From DASQFQ01 sp963802905 (GTDB lineage: Bacteria > Actinomycetota > Thermoleophilia > Solirubrobacterales > Solirubrobacteraceae), in assembly GCA_963802905.1 (NCBI GenBank), contig CAWDKH010000024.1, positions 4,701 to 68,700 on the forward strand: a DNA stretch of 64,000 nt. The letters are read 5' to 3'. The notes under the pieces were generated by a model, which was given only the letters and a program-made list of their open reading frames with translations, was not told the origin of the DNA and searched no databases. Shown piece after piece: positions 35,281 through 44,186 of this stretch; the stretch's first letter is position 1, and every line of letters begins with the position of its first letter. A program made the translations under genes and the position numbers.

Positions 35281-36107
35281 CGCCCCTGCGGGTCGGCACC
35301 CGCGGCAGCGCGCTCGCGCTCGCCCAGGCGCGCTGGGTGGCCGACCGGCTCGAGGGAGCGGAGATCATCGAGATCACCACCTCCGGCGACCAGTCTCGCG
35401 GCGTCGGCGACAAGTCGCGCTGGGTCGACACGATCGAGGCGGCGCTGGTGGCAGGCGAGATCGACCTCGCGGTCCATTCGGCGAAGGATGTGCCGAGCGA
35501 GCTGGCGCCGGGCTGCGAAATCGTCGCGACCCCACCGCGGGCCGCGGCGCACGACGTCCTGATCGGCGCATGGCCGGACGGCGCGCGGGTGGGCACCTCC
35601 TCTTTGCGGCGGCGGGCGCAGCTGCTCTCCGTGCGCCCAGACCTCGAGGTCGTCGAGCTGCGGGGCAATGTGGACACGCGGCTGCGCAAGCTTGATGCGG
35701 GCGAGGTCGACGCGATCGTCCTCGCCGCCGCCGGGCTGGAGCGCCTGGGGCTGGAGCGGGCGGCGCAGCCGCTCGACTTCATCCCCGCGCCCGGGCAGGG
35801 GACGCTGGCGCTCGAGGCGCGCGCGGAAGACGAGCGTGTGGTGGCGGCGGTCGCGGGCGTGCATGACCCGGACACCTTCGCCGCCCTGACCGCCGAACGG
35901 GCCGCCGTGCGCGTATTGGAAGCCAGTTGTCACACACCCGTGGGAATCCACGCGCAAGACGGCACGATTCGCGGGTTCGTTGGGCTCCCCGACGGATCGG
36001 CGTGGGTGGCCGACGAGCTCCAAGGCGAGGACGGCGCAGAGCTCGCGCGGAGGATGCTCGCGGCGGGCGCCGGCGAGCTGCTGGCTCAGGCGGAGGCGAT
36101 GGCGTGA
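35277..36107 (+). CDS. hemC: Porphobilinogen deaminase
   Basis: 276 residues from a TTG that overlaps the hemA stop. Motifs include RVGTRGSALALAQARWVADR, VHSAKDVPSEL, GTSSLRRRAQLL, and the dipyrromethane-anchoring cysteine in LEASCHTPVGIHA. The protein is slightly short of the ~300 usual but has all domains. It makes hydroxymethylbilane. Confidence 0.94.
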   Translation: MTPLRVGTRGSALALAQARWVADRLEGAEIIEITTSGDQSRGVGDKSRWVDTIEAALVAGEIDLAVHSAKDVPSELAPGCEIVATPPRAAAHDVLIGAWPDGARVGTSSLRRRAQLLSVRPDLEVVELRGNVDTRLRKLDAGEVDAIVLAAAGLERLGLERAAQPLDFIPAPGQGTLALEARAEDERVVAAVAGVHDPDTFAALTAERAAVRVLEASCHTPVGIHAQDGTIRGFVGLPDGSAWVADELQGEDGAELARRMLAAGAGELLAQAEAMA

Positions 36108-37558
36108 CCGTGTTCCTCGTCGGCGCCGGCCCCGGCGACCCTGGACTCCTCACCGTCCGCGCGGTCGAGCTGCTCGGCTCCGCCGACGTCGTGCTCTACG
36201 ACCGCCTGATCCCGCCCGGCGCGCTCCGGCACGCGCGCCCCGAGGCCGAGCTGGTCTACGTCGGCAAGCAGGGCGGAGGACCCCAGATGCCGCAGGAGGA
36301 GATCGACCGGCTGCTCGTGGAGCACGGGCGCGCGGGCAAGCGGGTGGTGCGGCTGAAGGGCGGCGACCCATTCGTCTTCGGCCGCGGCGGCGAGGAGGCG
36401 CTGCGCCTGCGCGAGGCGGGGATCGAGTACGAGATCGTGCCCGGCATCACCGCGGGCGTCGCCGCGCCCGCCTACGCCGGCATCCCCGTGACCCATCGCG
36501 AGCTGGCGAGCGGCGTCGCGTTCGTCACCGGCCACGAGGACCCCGACAAGCCGGAGTCGATGCTCGACTGGGCCGCGCTCGCGCGCTTCCCTGGCACGCT
36601 CGTCTTCTACATGGGCGTCCGCGCGCTACCGCGGATCGCCGAGCGGCTGCAGGCCGAGGGACGGCCGCCCCAAGAACCCGTCGCGGTGGTGGAGCGCGGC
36701 ACGCTGCCCGGCCAGCGCACGCTGCTGGCGACGCTCGCCGACGTCGCCGATCGAGCGAAGGAGGAGCAGATCAAAGCGCCCGCGGTCACGCTCGTCGGCC
36801 CCGTAGCCGCCCTGCGCGAGGACCTCGCGTGGCTCGAGCGGCGACCCCTGCACGGCCTCACGATCGCCGTCACGCGAGCGCGCGCGCAGGCGAGCCCGCT
36901 CGCTGCCCGCTTGCGCGAGCTCGGCGCCGACGTGATCGAGGCCCCCGCCATCCGCACCGAGTCGCTGCCCGCCGAAGTGCCGGACCCGGCCGGCTACGAC
37001 CTCCTGATCGCCACGAGCCCGAACGGCGTCCGCGAGCTGTTCGGCCGCATCCGCGACGCCCGCAGCCTGGCCGGCGTGACCGTGGCCGCGATGGGTCCCG
37101 GCACCGCACGAGCATTCCGGGAGCACGGAATCGAGGCAGACATCGTGCCCGCCCGCTCCGTGGCCGAGGGGATGGTCGAGGCGCTCGCCGGCGTGGAAGT
37201 GCGCCGCGCCTTGATCGCGCGCGGCAAGGAGGGTCGCGACGTCCTCCCCGATGCCCTGCGCGAGCGCGGCGCCCACGTGGACGTCCTCGCCCTCTACGAG
37301 ACCGTGCCCGAGCCGCTGGACGACGAAGCGATCCAGGCCGTCGCGAACGCCGACTACGTCACATTCACCTCGGCCTCAACGGTGCGGCATCTCCTCGACG
37401 CGGCCGGAGCGGAGGCGTTGAACGGGCCGAAGCTCGCCTCGATCGGCCCCGCCACCAGCGCCGAGCTGCGCGCCCACGGCCGCGAGCCCGACCTCGAGGC
37501 CGACCCCCACACTCCCGACGGACTGGTGGACGCGGTACTCGCCGACGCGAGAAGCTAG
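36104..37558 (+). CDS. Fused uroporphyrinogen-III methyltransferase / uroporphyrinogen-III synthase
   Basis: 484 residues in two parts. Residues 1-240 are the SAM-dependent methyltransferase: VFLVGAGPGDPGLLTVRA, RLKGGDPFVFGRGGEEA, and GIPVTHRELASGVAFVTGH. Residues ~248-484 are HemD: LTIAVTRARAQASPLAARLR, YDLLIATSPNGV, VTFTSASTVRHLL, and SIGPATSAELRAHG. The fusion is common in actinobacteria and clostridia. It serves both siroheme and heme branches. GTGA overlap with hemC. Confidence 0.94.
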   Translation: MTVFLVGAGPGDPGLLTVRAVELLGSADVVLYDRLIPPGALRHARPEAELVYVGKQGGGPQMPQEEIDRLLVEHGRAGKRVVRLKGGDPFVFGRGGEEALRLREAGIEYEIVPGITAGVAAPAYAGIPVTHRELASGVAFVTGHEDPDKPESMLDWAALARFPGTLVFYMGVRALPRIAERLQAEGRPPQEPVAVVERGTLPGQRTLLATLADVADRAKEEQIKAPAVTLVGPVAALREDLAWLERRPLHGLTIAVTRARAQASPLAARLRELGADVIEAPAIRTESLPAEVPDPAGYDLLIATSPNGVRELFGRIRDARSLAGVTVAAMGPGTARAFREHGIEADIVPARSVAEGMVEALAGVEVRRALIARGKEGRDVLPDALRERGAHVDVLALYETVPEPLDDEAIQAVANADYVTFTSASTVRHLLDAAGAEALNGPKLASIGPATSAELRAHGREPDLEADPHTPDGLVDAVLADARS

Positions 37559-37562
37559 GCAC

Positions 37563-38366
37563 ATGCCGCGGCCGATCACCTTCCTCTCCGACTACGGGCT
37601 GGCGGACGAGTTCGTCGGCGTCGTCCACGCCGTGATCCTGCACGAGTGCCCGACCGCCAGGGTCATCGACCTCTCGCACGGGGTCCCGCGGCAGTCCGTG
37701 CTCGCCGGCGCGCTGATGCTCGCGCGCGCCCTCCCCTACGCCCCACCGGGCGTCCACCTCGCGGTCGTCGACCCCGACGTCGGCGCGCGGCGGCGCGCCG
37801 TCGCGCTGCGCACCGCGCTCGACGACCGGCTGCTCGTCGGCCCCGACAACGGCCTGCTGATCCCCGCCGCCGAGCGGTTCGGCATGGTCGTCGAGGCGGT
37901 CGAGATCTCGACGTCGCCGTGGCGGCTCGAGCCGGTCTCCGCGACGTTCCACGGCCGCGACCTGTTCGCGCCCGTCGCCGCCCGGCTCGCCGCGGGCGAG
38001 GCGCTGGCCGACGCCGGCACCCCGATCGACCCCGACGACCTCGTCCGGATCGAGCTGCCGCAGCCGAAGCCGGGCAAGCAGGGCCGCATCACCGCGCACG
38101 CGATGGTGGTCGACAACTTCGGCAACGTCCAGCTCGACGCCCGCCCCTCCGACCTCGAGGCTGCCCGCCTCGGCCACGAGGTGGCGATCGGCGGCGACGG
38201 CCGCACCGCGCGCTACCTGCGCACGTTCGCCGACGCCGAGCCCGGCGAGCTGCTGCTCTACGAGGACGCGGCGGGGATGCTCGCGCTGGCGGTCAACGGC
38301 GGCGAGGCGGCCGCGGAGCTCGGCGGCGTCGCGCCAGGCGACGAGATCCGCCTGCACCCGTCGTGA
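37563..38366 (+). CDS. SAM hydroxide adenosyltransferase (DUF62 family)
   Basis: 267 residues. It begins ITFLSDYGLADEFVGVVHAV, with the aspartates typical of the fluorinase/SAM-hydrolase family, then DPDVGARRRAVALRT, GPDNGLLIPA and FHGRDLFAPVAARLA. The C-terminal domain has VDNFGNVQLD. Family members split S-adenosylmethionine into adenosine and methionine with water. It starts 4 nt after the hemD stop, downstream of a SAM-using enzyme. Confidence 0.88.
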   Translation: MPRPITFLSDYGLADEFVGVVHAVILHECPTARVIDLSHGVPRQSVLAGALMLARALPYAPPGVHLAVVDPDVGARRRAVALRTALDDRLLVGPDNGLLIPAAERFGMVVEAVEISTSPWRLEPVSATFHGRDLFAPVAARLAAGEALADAGTPIDPDDLVRIELPQPKPGKQGRITAHAMVVDNFGNVQLDARPSDLEAARLGHEVAIGGDGRTARYLRTFADAEPGELLLYEDAAGMLALAVNGGEAAAELGGVAPGDEIRLHPS

Positions 38367-39018
38367 CGCTCGGCCGCCCGCGGCTGCACCACCGCGCGAT
38401 CGACTCGACCAACCGCCGCGCGCGCGAGCTCGCCGGGACGGGCGCGCCCCACGGCACGCTCGTGACCGCAGGCGTGCAGACGGCGGGGCGCGGGCGCCAG
38501 GGCCGGCGCTGGGAGGCGCCGGAGGGCTCCGCGCTGCTGTGCTCGCTGGTGCTGCGCGAGTTCGACGCCCTGCTGTCGCTGCGCGCCGGGCTCGCCGTGG
38601 CGGACGTGGCCGGCGCCGGAGCGCGCGTGAAGTGGCCCAACGACGTCCAGGTCGAGGGCCGCAAGGTGGCGGGCGTGCTGGTCGAGGGCCGCCCGCACGA
38701 GGGCTGGGCGGTGGTCGGAATCGGCGTCAACGTGGCGGCCGCGCCGCCGGACCTGCCCGACGCGGGAACGCTCGGCCGCGACGACGTCGAGGCGGTCCTC
38801 GCCGAACTGCTCAACGCCTTGACGACCCGCCTGGCCGAGCCGAAGGCGGCGGCGCTCGACGCGCTGCGGGCCCGCGACGCGCTGCTCGGCGCCGAGGTGC
38901 GTTGGGACGGCGGCGAAGGGATCGCCGACGGGATCGACGAGGACGGCGGGCTGCGCGTGAAGACAGCCGACGGCGAGCAGGTGCTCTCCGCCGGCGAGGT
39001 GCACCTGCGGCGCGCTAG
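38363..39018 (+). CDS. birA: Biotin--[acetyl-CoA-carboxylase] ligase (3' end unresolved)
   Basis: About 218 residues without the N-terminal DNA-binding domain (class I). Biotin-binding region: IDSTNRRARELAGTG, then GRGRQGRRWEAPEGSALLCS, then KWPNDVQVEGRKVAGVLVEG and GIGVNV. The C-terminal SH3-like part ends GEQVLSAGEVHLRR, where BPL proteins normally stop. In this frame no stop follows until 39721. A TAG at 39016-39018, sharing CTAG with the helicase stop, is out of frame by a net two inserted or one missing base. I end the entry there as the likely natural stop. The GTG start overlaps the preceding stop. Confidence 0.78.
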
Positions 39019-41987
39019 GCCGCTTCGTCGCCCGAGTTGGCCTCGACGGCCTCTCGGACGCGCTCCGACGCGCGCTCGATCGCGGTCGGCACCCCGTTGC
39101 TCTCGCTGCCCTTCGGCTTCGCCGCGCGGCGGCGCGGAGCCGGCTTGGGCTTCGGCGCGGCCGCGGGCGGGACGGCGTCCTCGACCTCGGCCTTCGGCGC
39201 CCGCTTGCGGGGCGCGCGCTTGGGCTTGGCCTCGTCGGCCGCCTTCGTTTCCTTCGGGGCGCGCTCGGACGTGGCCGCAACCTTCTTCGGCGCGCGCTTG
39301 CGCGCCGGCTTCGGCTTCTCCTCGGCGGCGGGCGCCTCGGCGGTCGGCTGCTCGGCTTCGACCTGCTTCGGCGCGCGCTTGCGCGGAGCGCGCTTCGGCT
39401 TCGGCTTCGGCTCGGCCTCGCCCTCGTCCTCCGCAACCTGCGGCGCCTCGGCCACAACAATGTCGCGATCCGGATCGGCGTCGCGCTTGGCTCCGCGCCG
39501 GCGACGCGAGGGCCTCGACCTCCCGCCGGTCCCCTCGGAAGACCCCTCCTCGACCGTCGACGCCGCCCCCACGGCCTCGACCGGAGCCTGCGACTCGCCG
39601 CCCTTGCCCTTCTTGCGCCGCCGCTGCCCGCGGCGGCCCTTGCCGCCCTTGGGGAAGTTCCGCAGCAGCTCACGCGCCAGCGCGGCCGGCTTGCGCGACA
39701 TGCGGGTGCGGGCGCCGTTGATGACCTCGCCCGACTCTGCGGTGTGCGGCAAAGCCGCCGCCAGCAGCGCCGCGGCCAGGCGGCGATCCTGCTGCCGCGC
39801 GGCGTGGACGAGCCGGCGGGCGTTGCGCGCGTGGGCGCCGCCACTCGAGTTCACGAGCAGCCCCAGGAGCCGCTTCGTCTCGGGCCAGCGCTGGACCGCG
39901 TACTCCTCGTGGACCTCGCGCGTCATCTCCGCGCACGCCCAGATCCAGTTGTTGGCCTGGTCGCGGCGGCCGATCTTCTTCTCGGCCAGCGCCTGCAGGA
40001 CGACCTTGACGCCCTCGCGCTTCTCGTCGCGCGGCCAGCCGGCGATCATCTCGATCGCGCGGTCGAACGCCTCGGCGTCGCGTGACGCGGCGATCTCCTG
40101 CAGCGCGCGGATCCGCAGCTGCGGGTTCTTGTTGCGCTCGACGGCGGTCAGCAGGAACGCGCGCTTGAGCTCGCCGCCCTCGTCGAAGTGCAGCATCGCC
40201 CGCGCGCGGCGCCAACCGGCCGGAGCCACGCGGGCACCCGCCAGCGCGGCCCACTGGACCTGCTCGCCGTAGTCGAGGTACTCGACGGCGATCCGCCACA
40301 GCTCGCGCTCGAAGACCTCGATCCGCCGGTTCTCGTCGGCGGTGACCGGGACGACCCGGCGCTCGACGCGGAGGCGGCGCCCGCGACCGCGGCGGACCGG
40401 GCCGACGACGATCGCGCCGCCGCGGTAGACGTCGCGGTCGAGCAGAGAGTGCAGCGTCACGACGGGGTCGTCGTGCTTGGTCGCCGGGTGGACGAAGTCG
40501 ACGACGATGCCCGCCTCCTTGCCCGGCTGGCGGCGCGTGACGCGGCCGACCCGCTGCTGGTAGATGCGCTTCGACGCCGTGGGGGCGAGGTGCATGCAGA
40601 CCGTGGCGCGCGGTGAGTTCCAGCCCTCCGCGAGCAGCTGCGCGTTGACCAGCACGTCGATGTCGCCGCGCTCGTAGGCGGCGAGGATCCGGGCCAGCTC
40701 GCGCTTCTTGGTCTCGCCGGAGACCGCCTGCGCCTTCATGCCGACGTCGCGGAACGCCTGCGCGACGTTGTAGGCGTGGCGCACGCCGGCCGAGTAGACG
40801 ACGCCCGGGACGCCGTTGAAGCGCGTCTTGTAGAGGTCGGCGACCGCGAGGTTGAACGGCAGCTGGTCGAGCAGCTCAGCCAGCAGCTCCTGGTCGAACT
40901 CGGTGTCGACCTCGCCGCGGCGCAGCGGCACCTTGGCGATCGTGCGCACGCCCGGCCCCGGCGGGATCCTCACGCAGCGCAGCGGCGCGATCACCCCTCG
41001 GCGGGCGGCCTGGGCCAGGTCGAAGCGCGACGTCTGCGTCGGGAAGAGGTCGGTGACGTGACGGGCGATCAGCGCGCCCGTCGCGGTCATGCCGACGAAC
41101 ACCGGGCCGGTCCAGGCGCGGATCGCGGCTGACGTCTTCTCGCCCAGCGCGGTGTGCGCCTCGTCGCAGATGACGATCGTGTAGGCGTCGGAGATCTTGC
41201 CCGCGTTGCGGACGAACCACTGGTAGGTCTCGACGGTGACGGGGCCGTTGCCCGGGTCCTTGTCGCCCAGCAGCGCCGGGGAGATCCGCTTGGCGTAGCC
41301 GCGGTCGCGCAGCTCGCCGTGGAACTGGTCGACGAGGTTGCGGCGGTGGGTGAGGATCAGCAGGCCACCGGTGCGGGAGGCCTCGGCGAAGCCGAGCGCG
41401 GCCACCGTCTTGCCGGCGCCGGTCGCGTGCTCGAACCAGAAGCGCTTCGCGGCGTTGGGATCGTCGGCGGCCTCGGTGACGTCCTCGTCCGGGTCCGACC
41501 AGTCGACGGGATCCTCGTCGGCGTCGTCCTCCTCCTGCAGCTCCTCGGGCAGATCCTCCTCGCCCGGCAGGCCCGAGGGCGCGAGCTCGACCGGCTCGTC
41601 GGCGACCGCGCCGTTCGTGCGCCCGTTGCCGTTGCGCTGCGACTCCGCCAGCAGCGCGGTCAGCGTGCCCGACAGCGCGTCGACCTGGTGGGCCGAGAGC
41701 ACCGTCCCGTCGACGAGCGCGGGCTCGTCCTGGGAGAGGATGCGGTCGAGGCCCAGCAGCAGCGACCAGCGGCGCCGCCAGTGCGTCGAGGGCACCTTGG
41801 CGCCTTCGTCGAGCTCGACCAGTGCCGCATCGAGCGCCTTGCGCCGCGGGGTGCCGGGCGCGAGCGCGCTCGCGGGCTCCTCGCCCTCGAGCAGGAAGGG
41901 CTCACGGGCGAACAAAGCCGCCCGCTCGAGATCGTCGGAAGATGGAAGGGATGCGACCGCGACGGCCGCTGACTCAGGCTCAGCCAT
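39015..41987 (-). CDS. SF2 DEAD/DEAH helicase with acidic insert and histone-H1-like basic tail
   Basis: 990 residues. Residues 1-130 are helical, and 140-180 are an acidic insert (EEDDADEDPVDWSDPDEDV). The helicase core has Walker A ATGAGKT at 188-194, motif II CDEAHTA, motif III MTATG, motif V AEGWNSPRATV and motif VI QQRVGRVTRRQ. A HEAT-like helical region follows. The last ~200 residues are lysine/alanine/proline-rich repeats (KRAPRKRAPK units) like histone H1 or HupB tails. Probably a nucleic-acid remodelling helicase; the precise role is unknown. Start ATG chosen where conservation begins. Confidence 0.8.
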   Translation of the reverse strand: MAEPESAAVAVASLPSSDDLERAALFAREPFLLEGEEPASALAPGTPRRKALDAALVELDEGAKVPSTHWRRRWSLLLGLDRILSQDEPALVDGTVLSAHQVDALSGTLTALLAESQRNGNGRTNGAVADEPVELAPSGLPGEEDLPEELQEEDDADEDPVDWSDPDEDVTEAADDPNAAKRFWFEHATGAGKTVAALGFAEASRTGGLLILTHRRNLVDQFHGELRDRGYAKRISPALLGDKDPGNGPVTVETYQWFVRNAGKISDAYTIVICDEAHTALGEKTSAAIRAWTGPVFVGMTATGALIARHVTDLFPTQTSRFDLAQAARRGVIAPLRCVRIPPGPGVRTIAKVPLRRGEVDTEFDQELLAELLDQLPFNLAVADLYKTRFNGVPGVVYSAGVRHAYNVAQAFRDVGMKAQAVSGETKKRELARILAAYERGDIDVLVNAQLLAEGWNSPRATVCMHLAPTASKRIYQQRVGRVTRRQPGKEAGIVVDFVHPATKHDDPVVTLHSLLDRDVYRGGAIVVGPVRRGRGRRLRVERRVVPVTADENRRIEVFERELWRIAVEYLDYGEQVQWAALAGARVAPAGWRRARAMLHFDEGGELKRAFLLTAVERNKNPQLRIRALQEIAASRDAEAFDRAIEMIAGWPRDEKREGVKVVLQALAEKKIGRRDQANNWIWACAEMTREVHEEYAVQRWPETKRLLGLLVNSSGGAHARNARRLVHAARQQDRRLAAALLAAALPHTAESGEVINGARTRMSRKPAALARELLRNFPKGGKGRRGQRRRKKGKGGESQAPVEAVGAASTVEEGSSEGTGGRSRPSRRRRGAKRDADPDRDIVVAEAPQVAEDEGEAEPKPKPKRAPRKRAPKQVEAEQPTAEAPAAEEKPKPARKRAPKKVAATSERAPKETKAADEAKPKRAPRKRAPKAEVEDAVPPAAAPKPKPAPRRRAAKPKGSESNGVPTAIERASERVREAVEANSGDEAA

Positions 41988-42156
41988 GAAAGGCTCGACT
42001 AATCGACGTAAGGGAGAAGTCGCGTGGACCTCCGCGCGACTTCGAGCAACCCGGACCGCAATGGGGAGGCGTCGTCTGGAGCGCCTGCCCGGGAAGCAAC
42101 GCATATTCAAGCAGAGTCCAGCCCGAGCTTCGACCGATCTGCCACCGTATGTCCCG

Positions 42157-42729
42157 ATGCGACGGTTTACGGCCATTCTTGCCGGGCTTGTCCTGGTCGC
42201 GGTGTTGGTCGTCGGCCTGCGGCAGGCCGGCGGAGACAGCCCGCAGAAACGCGATTTCGACCTTGCGCACGCCAAGCGCGAGCTGGCCGGCGCGCCCGCC
42301 CCGCTGACTGCGCTCCACGAACAGTCAGCTGAGCTGCTCCCCGGCGGTCCGAAGGCGTTCCGCAAGCGCCTCGCGGCGCTCAAGGGCTACCCCGTGGTCG
42401 TCAACAAGTGGGCATCGTGGTGCGCCCCGTGCCGCACCGAGTTCCCGATCTTCCAGCAGCAGGCCGTGTCCCAAGGCAAGAAGGTCGCGTTCATCGGCGT
42501 CAACGCCGGCGATTCGACGAGCCCCGCGCGCCGCTTCCTGAGCGCCACGCCGCTGCCGTTCCCGTCCTACCTCGACCCGGACGAGGACATCGCGAAGTCG
42601 ATCAAGGCGCCGGCGAACTACCCGATCACCGTGTTCTTCGACCGCCGTGGCAAGCTCGCCTACGTGCACCAGGGCGGCTACCGGCGCGAATCCGACCTCG
42701 TCGACGACATGCAGCGCTACCTCTCTTGA
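42157..42729 (+). CDS. Membrane-anchored thioredoxin-like protein (TlpA/ResA type)
   Basis: 190 residues. One N-terminal membrane helix (FTAILAGLVLVAVLVVGL) is followed by an extracellular thioredoxin domain with the redox motif WCAPC at 88-92 and the cis-proline loop in PANYPITVFF. Such proteins reduce apocytochrome c or other secreted thiols, which fits the ccm genes 9 kb upstream, though they are not in one operon. Its stop overlaps the next start (TGATG). Confidence 0.88.
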   Translation: MRRFTAILAGLVLVAVLVVGLRQAGGDSPQKRDFDLAHAKRELAGAPAPLTALHEQSAELLPGGPKAFRKRLAALKGYPVVVNKWASWCAPCRTEFPIFQQQAVSQGKKVAFIGVNAGDSTSPARRFLSATPLPFPSYLDPDEDIAKSIKAPANYPITVFFDRRGKLAYVHQGGYRRESDLVDDMQRYLS

Positions 42730-43160
42730 TGGCCGTCGAGGTTCGCCGGCCCCGCGACGAGCACGAGCTCGCCGCCGCCCTCGCTCTGCGCGAGGCGGTC
42801 TTCGTGGGCGAGCAGGGCGTCACCGTCGCCGCCGACCGCGACGGCCTCGACCCCGGGGCGCTGCAGCTGGTGGCGGTCGAGGACGAGCTCCTCGGCACCT
42901 GCCGGATGCTGATCGAGCCGGGCGGCACGGCGCGCTTCGGCCGCCTGTGCGTGCGCCCCAGCGCGCGCGGGCGCGGCGTTGCCGCCGCGCTGCTGGAGGC
43001 CGCCGAGCGCGAGGCACGCGCCGCCGGAGCGGTCCGGATCGGTATGCATGCCCAGACCGACGCCCTGCCGCTGTACGAGCGCGCGGGCTACACCCCCTAC
43101 GGCGACCGCTTCGACGAGGAAGGCATCGAGCACGTCGGGATGGAGAAGCATTTGACATGA
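42729..43160 (+). CDS. GNAT-family N-acetyltransferase
   Basis: 143 residues. The acetyl-CoA loop is RLCVRPSARGRGVAAALLEA, preceded by ELLGTCRMLIEP and followed by ALPLYERAGYTPYGDRFDEE. The start fits the ElaA-like group (ALALREAVFVGEQGV). The acceptor is unknown. It is translationally coupled to the thioredoxin gene and to the GalT-like gene (ATGA). Confidence 0.85.
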   Translation: MAVEVRRPRDEHELAAALALREAVFVGEQGVTVAADRDGLDPGALQLVAVEDELLGTCRMLIEPGGTARFGRLCVRPSARGRGVAAALLEAAEREARAAGAVRIGMHAQTDALPLYERAGYTPYGDRFDEEGIEHVGMEKHLT

Positions 43161-44137
43161 ACGAGCTCCGCATCGACCCGCTCACCGGCCTGAAGGCGAT
43201 CATCGCGGCGGGCCGCGCGTCGCGCCCCGGCGGGGGCTTCCACAGCGACCCGGCCGATCCGGTCGATCCCGAGAAGGACCCGTTCCTCGAGGGCCATGAG
43301 GACCAGACGCCGCCCGAGGTGTGGGCCCATCGCCCCGGTGGCGGGCCGCCCGACTCGCCCGGCTGGCTCGTGCGCTCGGTCCCGAACCTCTATCCAGCCG
43401 TCAGCCCGGAAGCCGAGGCGCCTGCCCCGCATCCCAACCCGGACCTGTTCACCGCGCAGGCGGCGGCGGGAGCGCAAGAGGTGATCGTCAACGCCCCGGA
43501 CCCGGTGACCTCGCTCGCCGACCTCACCGTGGAGCAGGTCGAGACCGCCGCGATGGCCTGGCGCACCCGCATCAAGGCCCACTCCGACGCCGCGTTCGTC
43601 CACCTGCTGGTCAACGAGCGCCGCGAGGGCGGCGCGTCGCTGCCGCACACGCACGCGCAGCTCTACGCGCTGCCGTTCGTCCCCGCCGCCGTGGCCCGCG
43701 AGCGCGAGCGCTTCACCGCCTACGCGACGCGCACGATGGGCGGCAACCTGCTCGGCGACCTGCTGCAGGAGGAGGTGCGGCTGCGCGACCGCATCGTGGC
43801 GATCGACGAGCACGCGGTGCTGCTGGCGCCCTACGCCTCGCGCCTGCCGTTCCAGCTCATGCTCGTCCCGCGCCGCGCGCACGCCCGCTTCGAGGACCAG
43901 GGCCCGACCGGCGCGGCACTGCTGCACGACGCGCTGCTGCGCCTGCGCCGCCGCCTCGGCGCCTCGCCGCCGCTGAACCTGTGGATCCGCACCGCGCCAC
44001 AGGGCGCCGACACGTTCTGCTGGCGGATCGACATCCTGCCCCGGCTGACGCACCTGGCCGGGCTCGAGCTCGGCGCCGGCACGCACCTCTGCGTCGTCGC
44101 GCCCGAGGTCGCCGCCCAAGAGCTTCGGGACGTCTGA
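43157..44137 (+). CDS. Galactose-1-phosphate uridylyltransferase-like (HIT superfamily) protein
   Basis: 326 residues. The N-terminal half carries SVPNLYPAVSP, EVIVNAPDPVTSLADLT and VNERREGGASLPHTHAQLYA; the HTHAQ triad equals the HxHxQ nucleotidyl-transfer motif, with the second His as nucleophile. The second domain has LVPRRAHARFED and CWRIDILPRLTHLAGLEL. The fold is GalT; the true sugar or nucleotide partner is uncertain. Last gene of a three-gene unit. Confidence 0.8.
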   Translation: MNELRIDPLTGLKAIIAAGRASRPGGGFHSDPADPVDPEKDPFLEGHEDQTPPEVWAHRPGGGPPDSPGWLVRSVPNLYPAVSPEAEAPAPHPNPDLFTAQAAAGAQEVIVNAPDPVTSLADLTVEQVETAAMAWRTRIKAHSDAAFVHLLVNERREGGASLPHTHAQLYALPFVPAAVARERERFTAYATRTMGGNLLGDLLQEEVRLRDRIVAIDEHAVLLAPYASRLPFQLMLVPRRAHARFEDQGPTGAALLHDALLRLRRRLGASPPLNLWIRTAPQGADTFCWRIDILPRLTHLAGLELGAGTHLCVVAPEVAAQELRDV

Positions 44138-44186
44138 CGGACAACCGTTGTATTGGGCGCGCCCACCGCGCGCCGATGACGAGGGT

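Noticed and set aside
34254..36023. 589-codon minus-strand frame opposite hemA/hemC
   Set aside because: Serine/arginine-rich shadow frame; hemA and hemC are certain on the plus strand.
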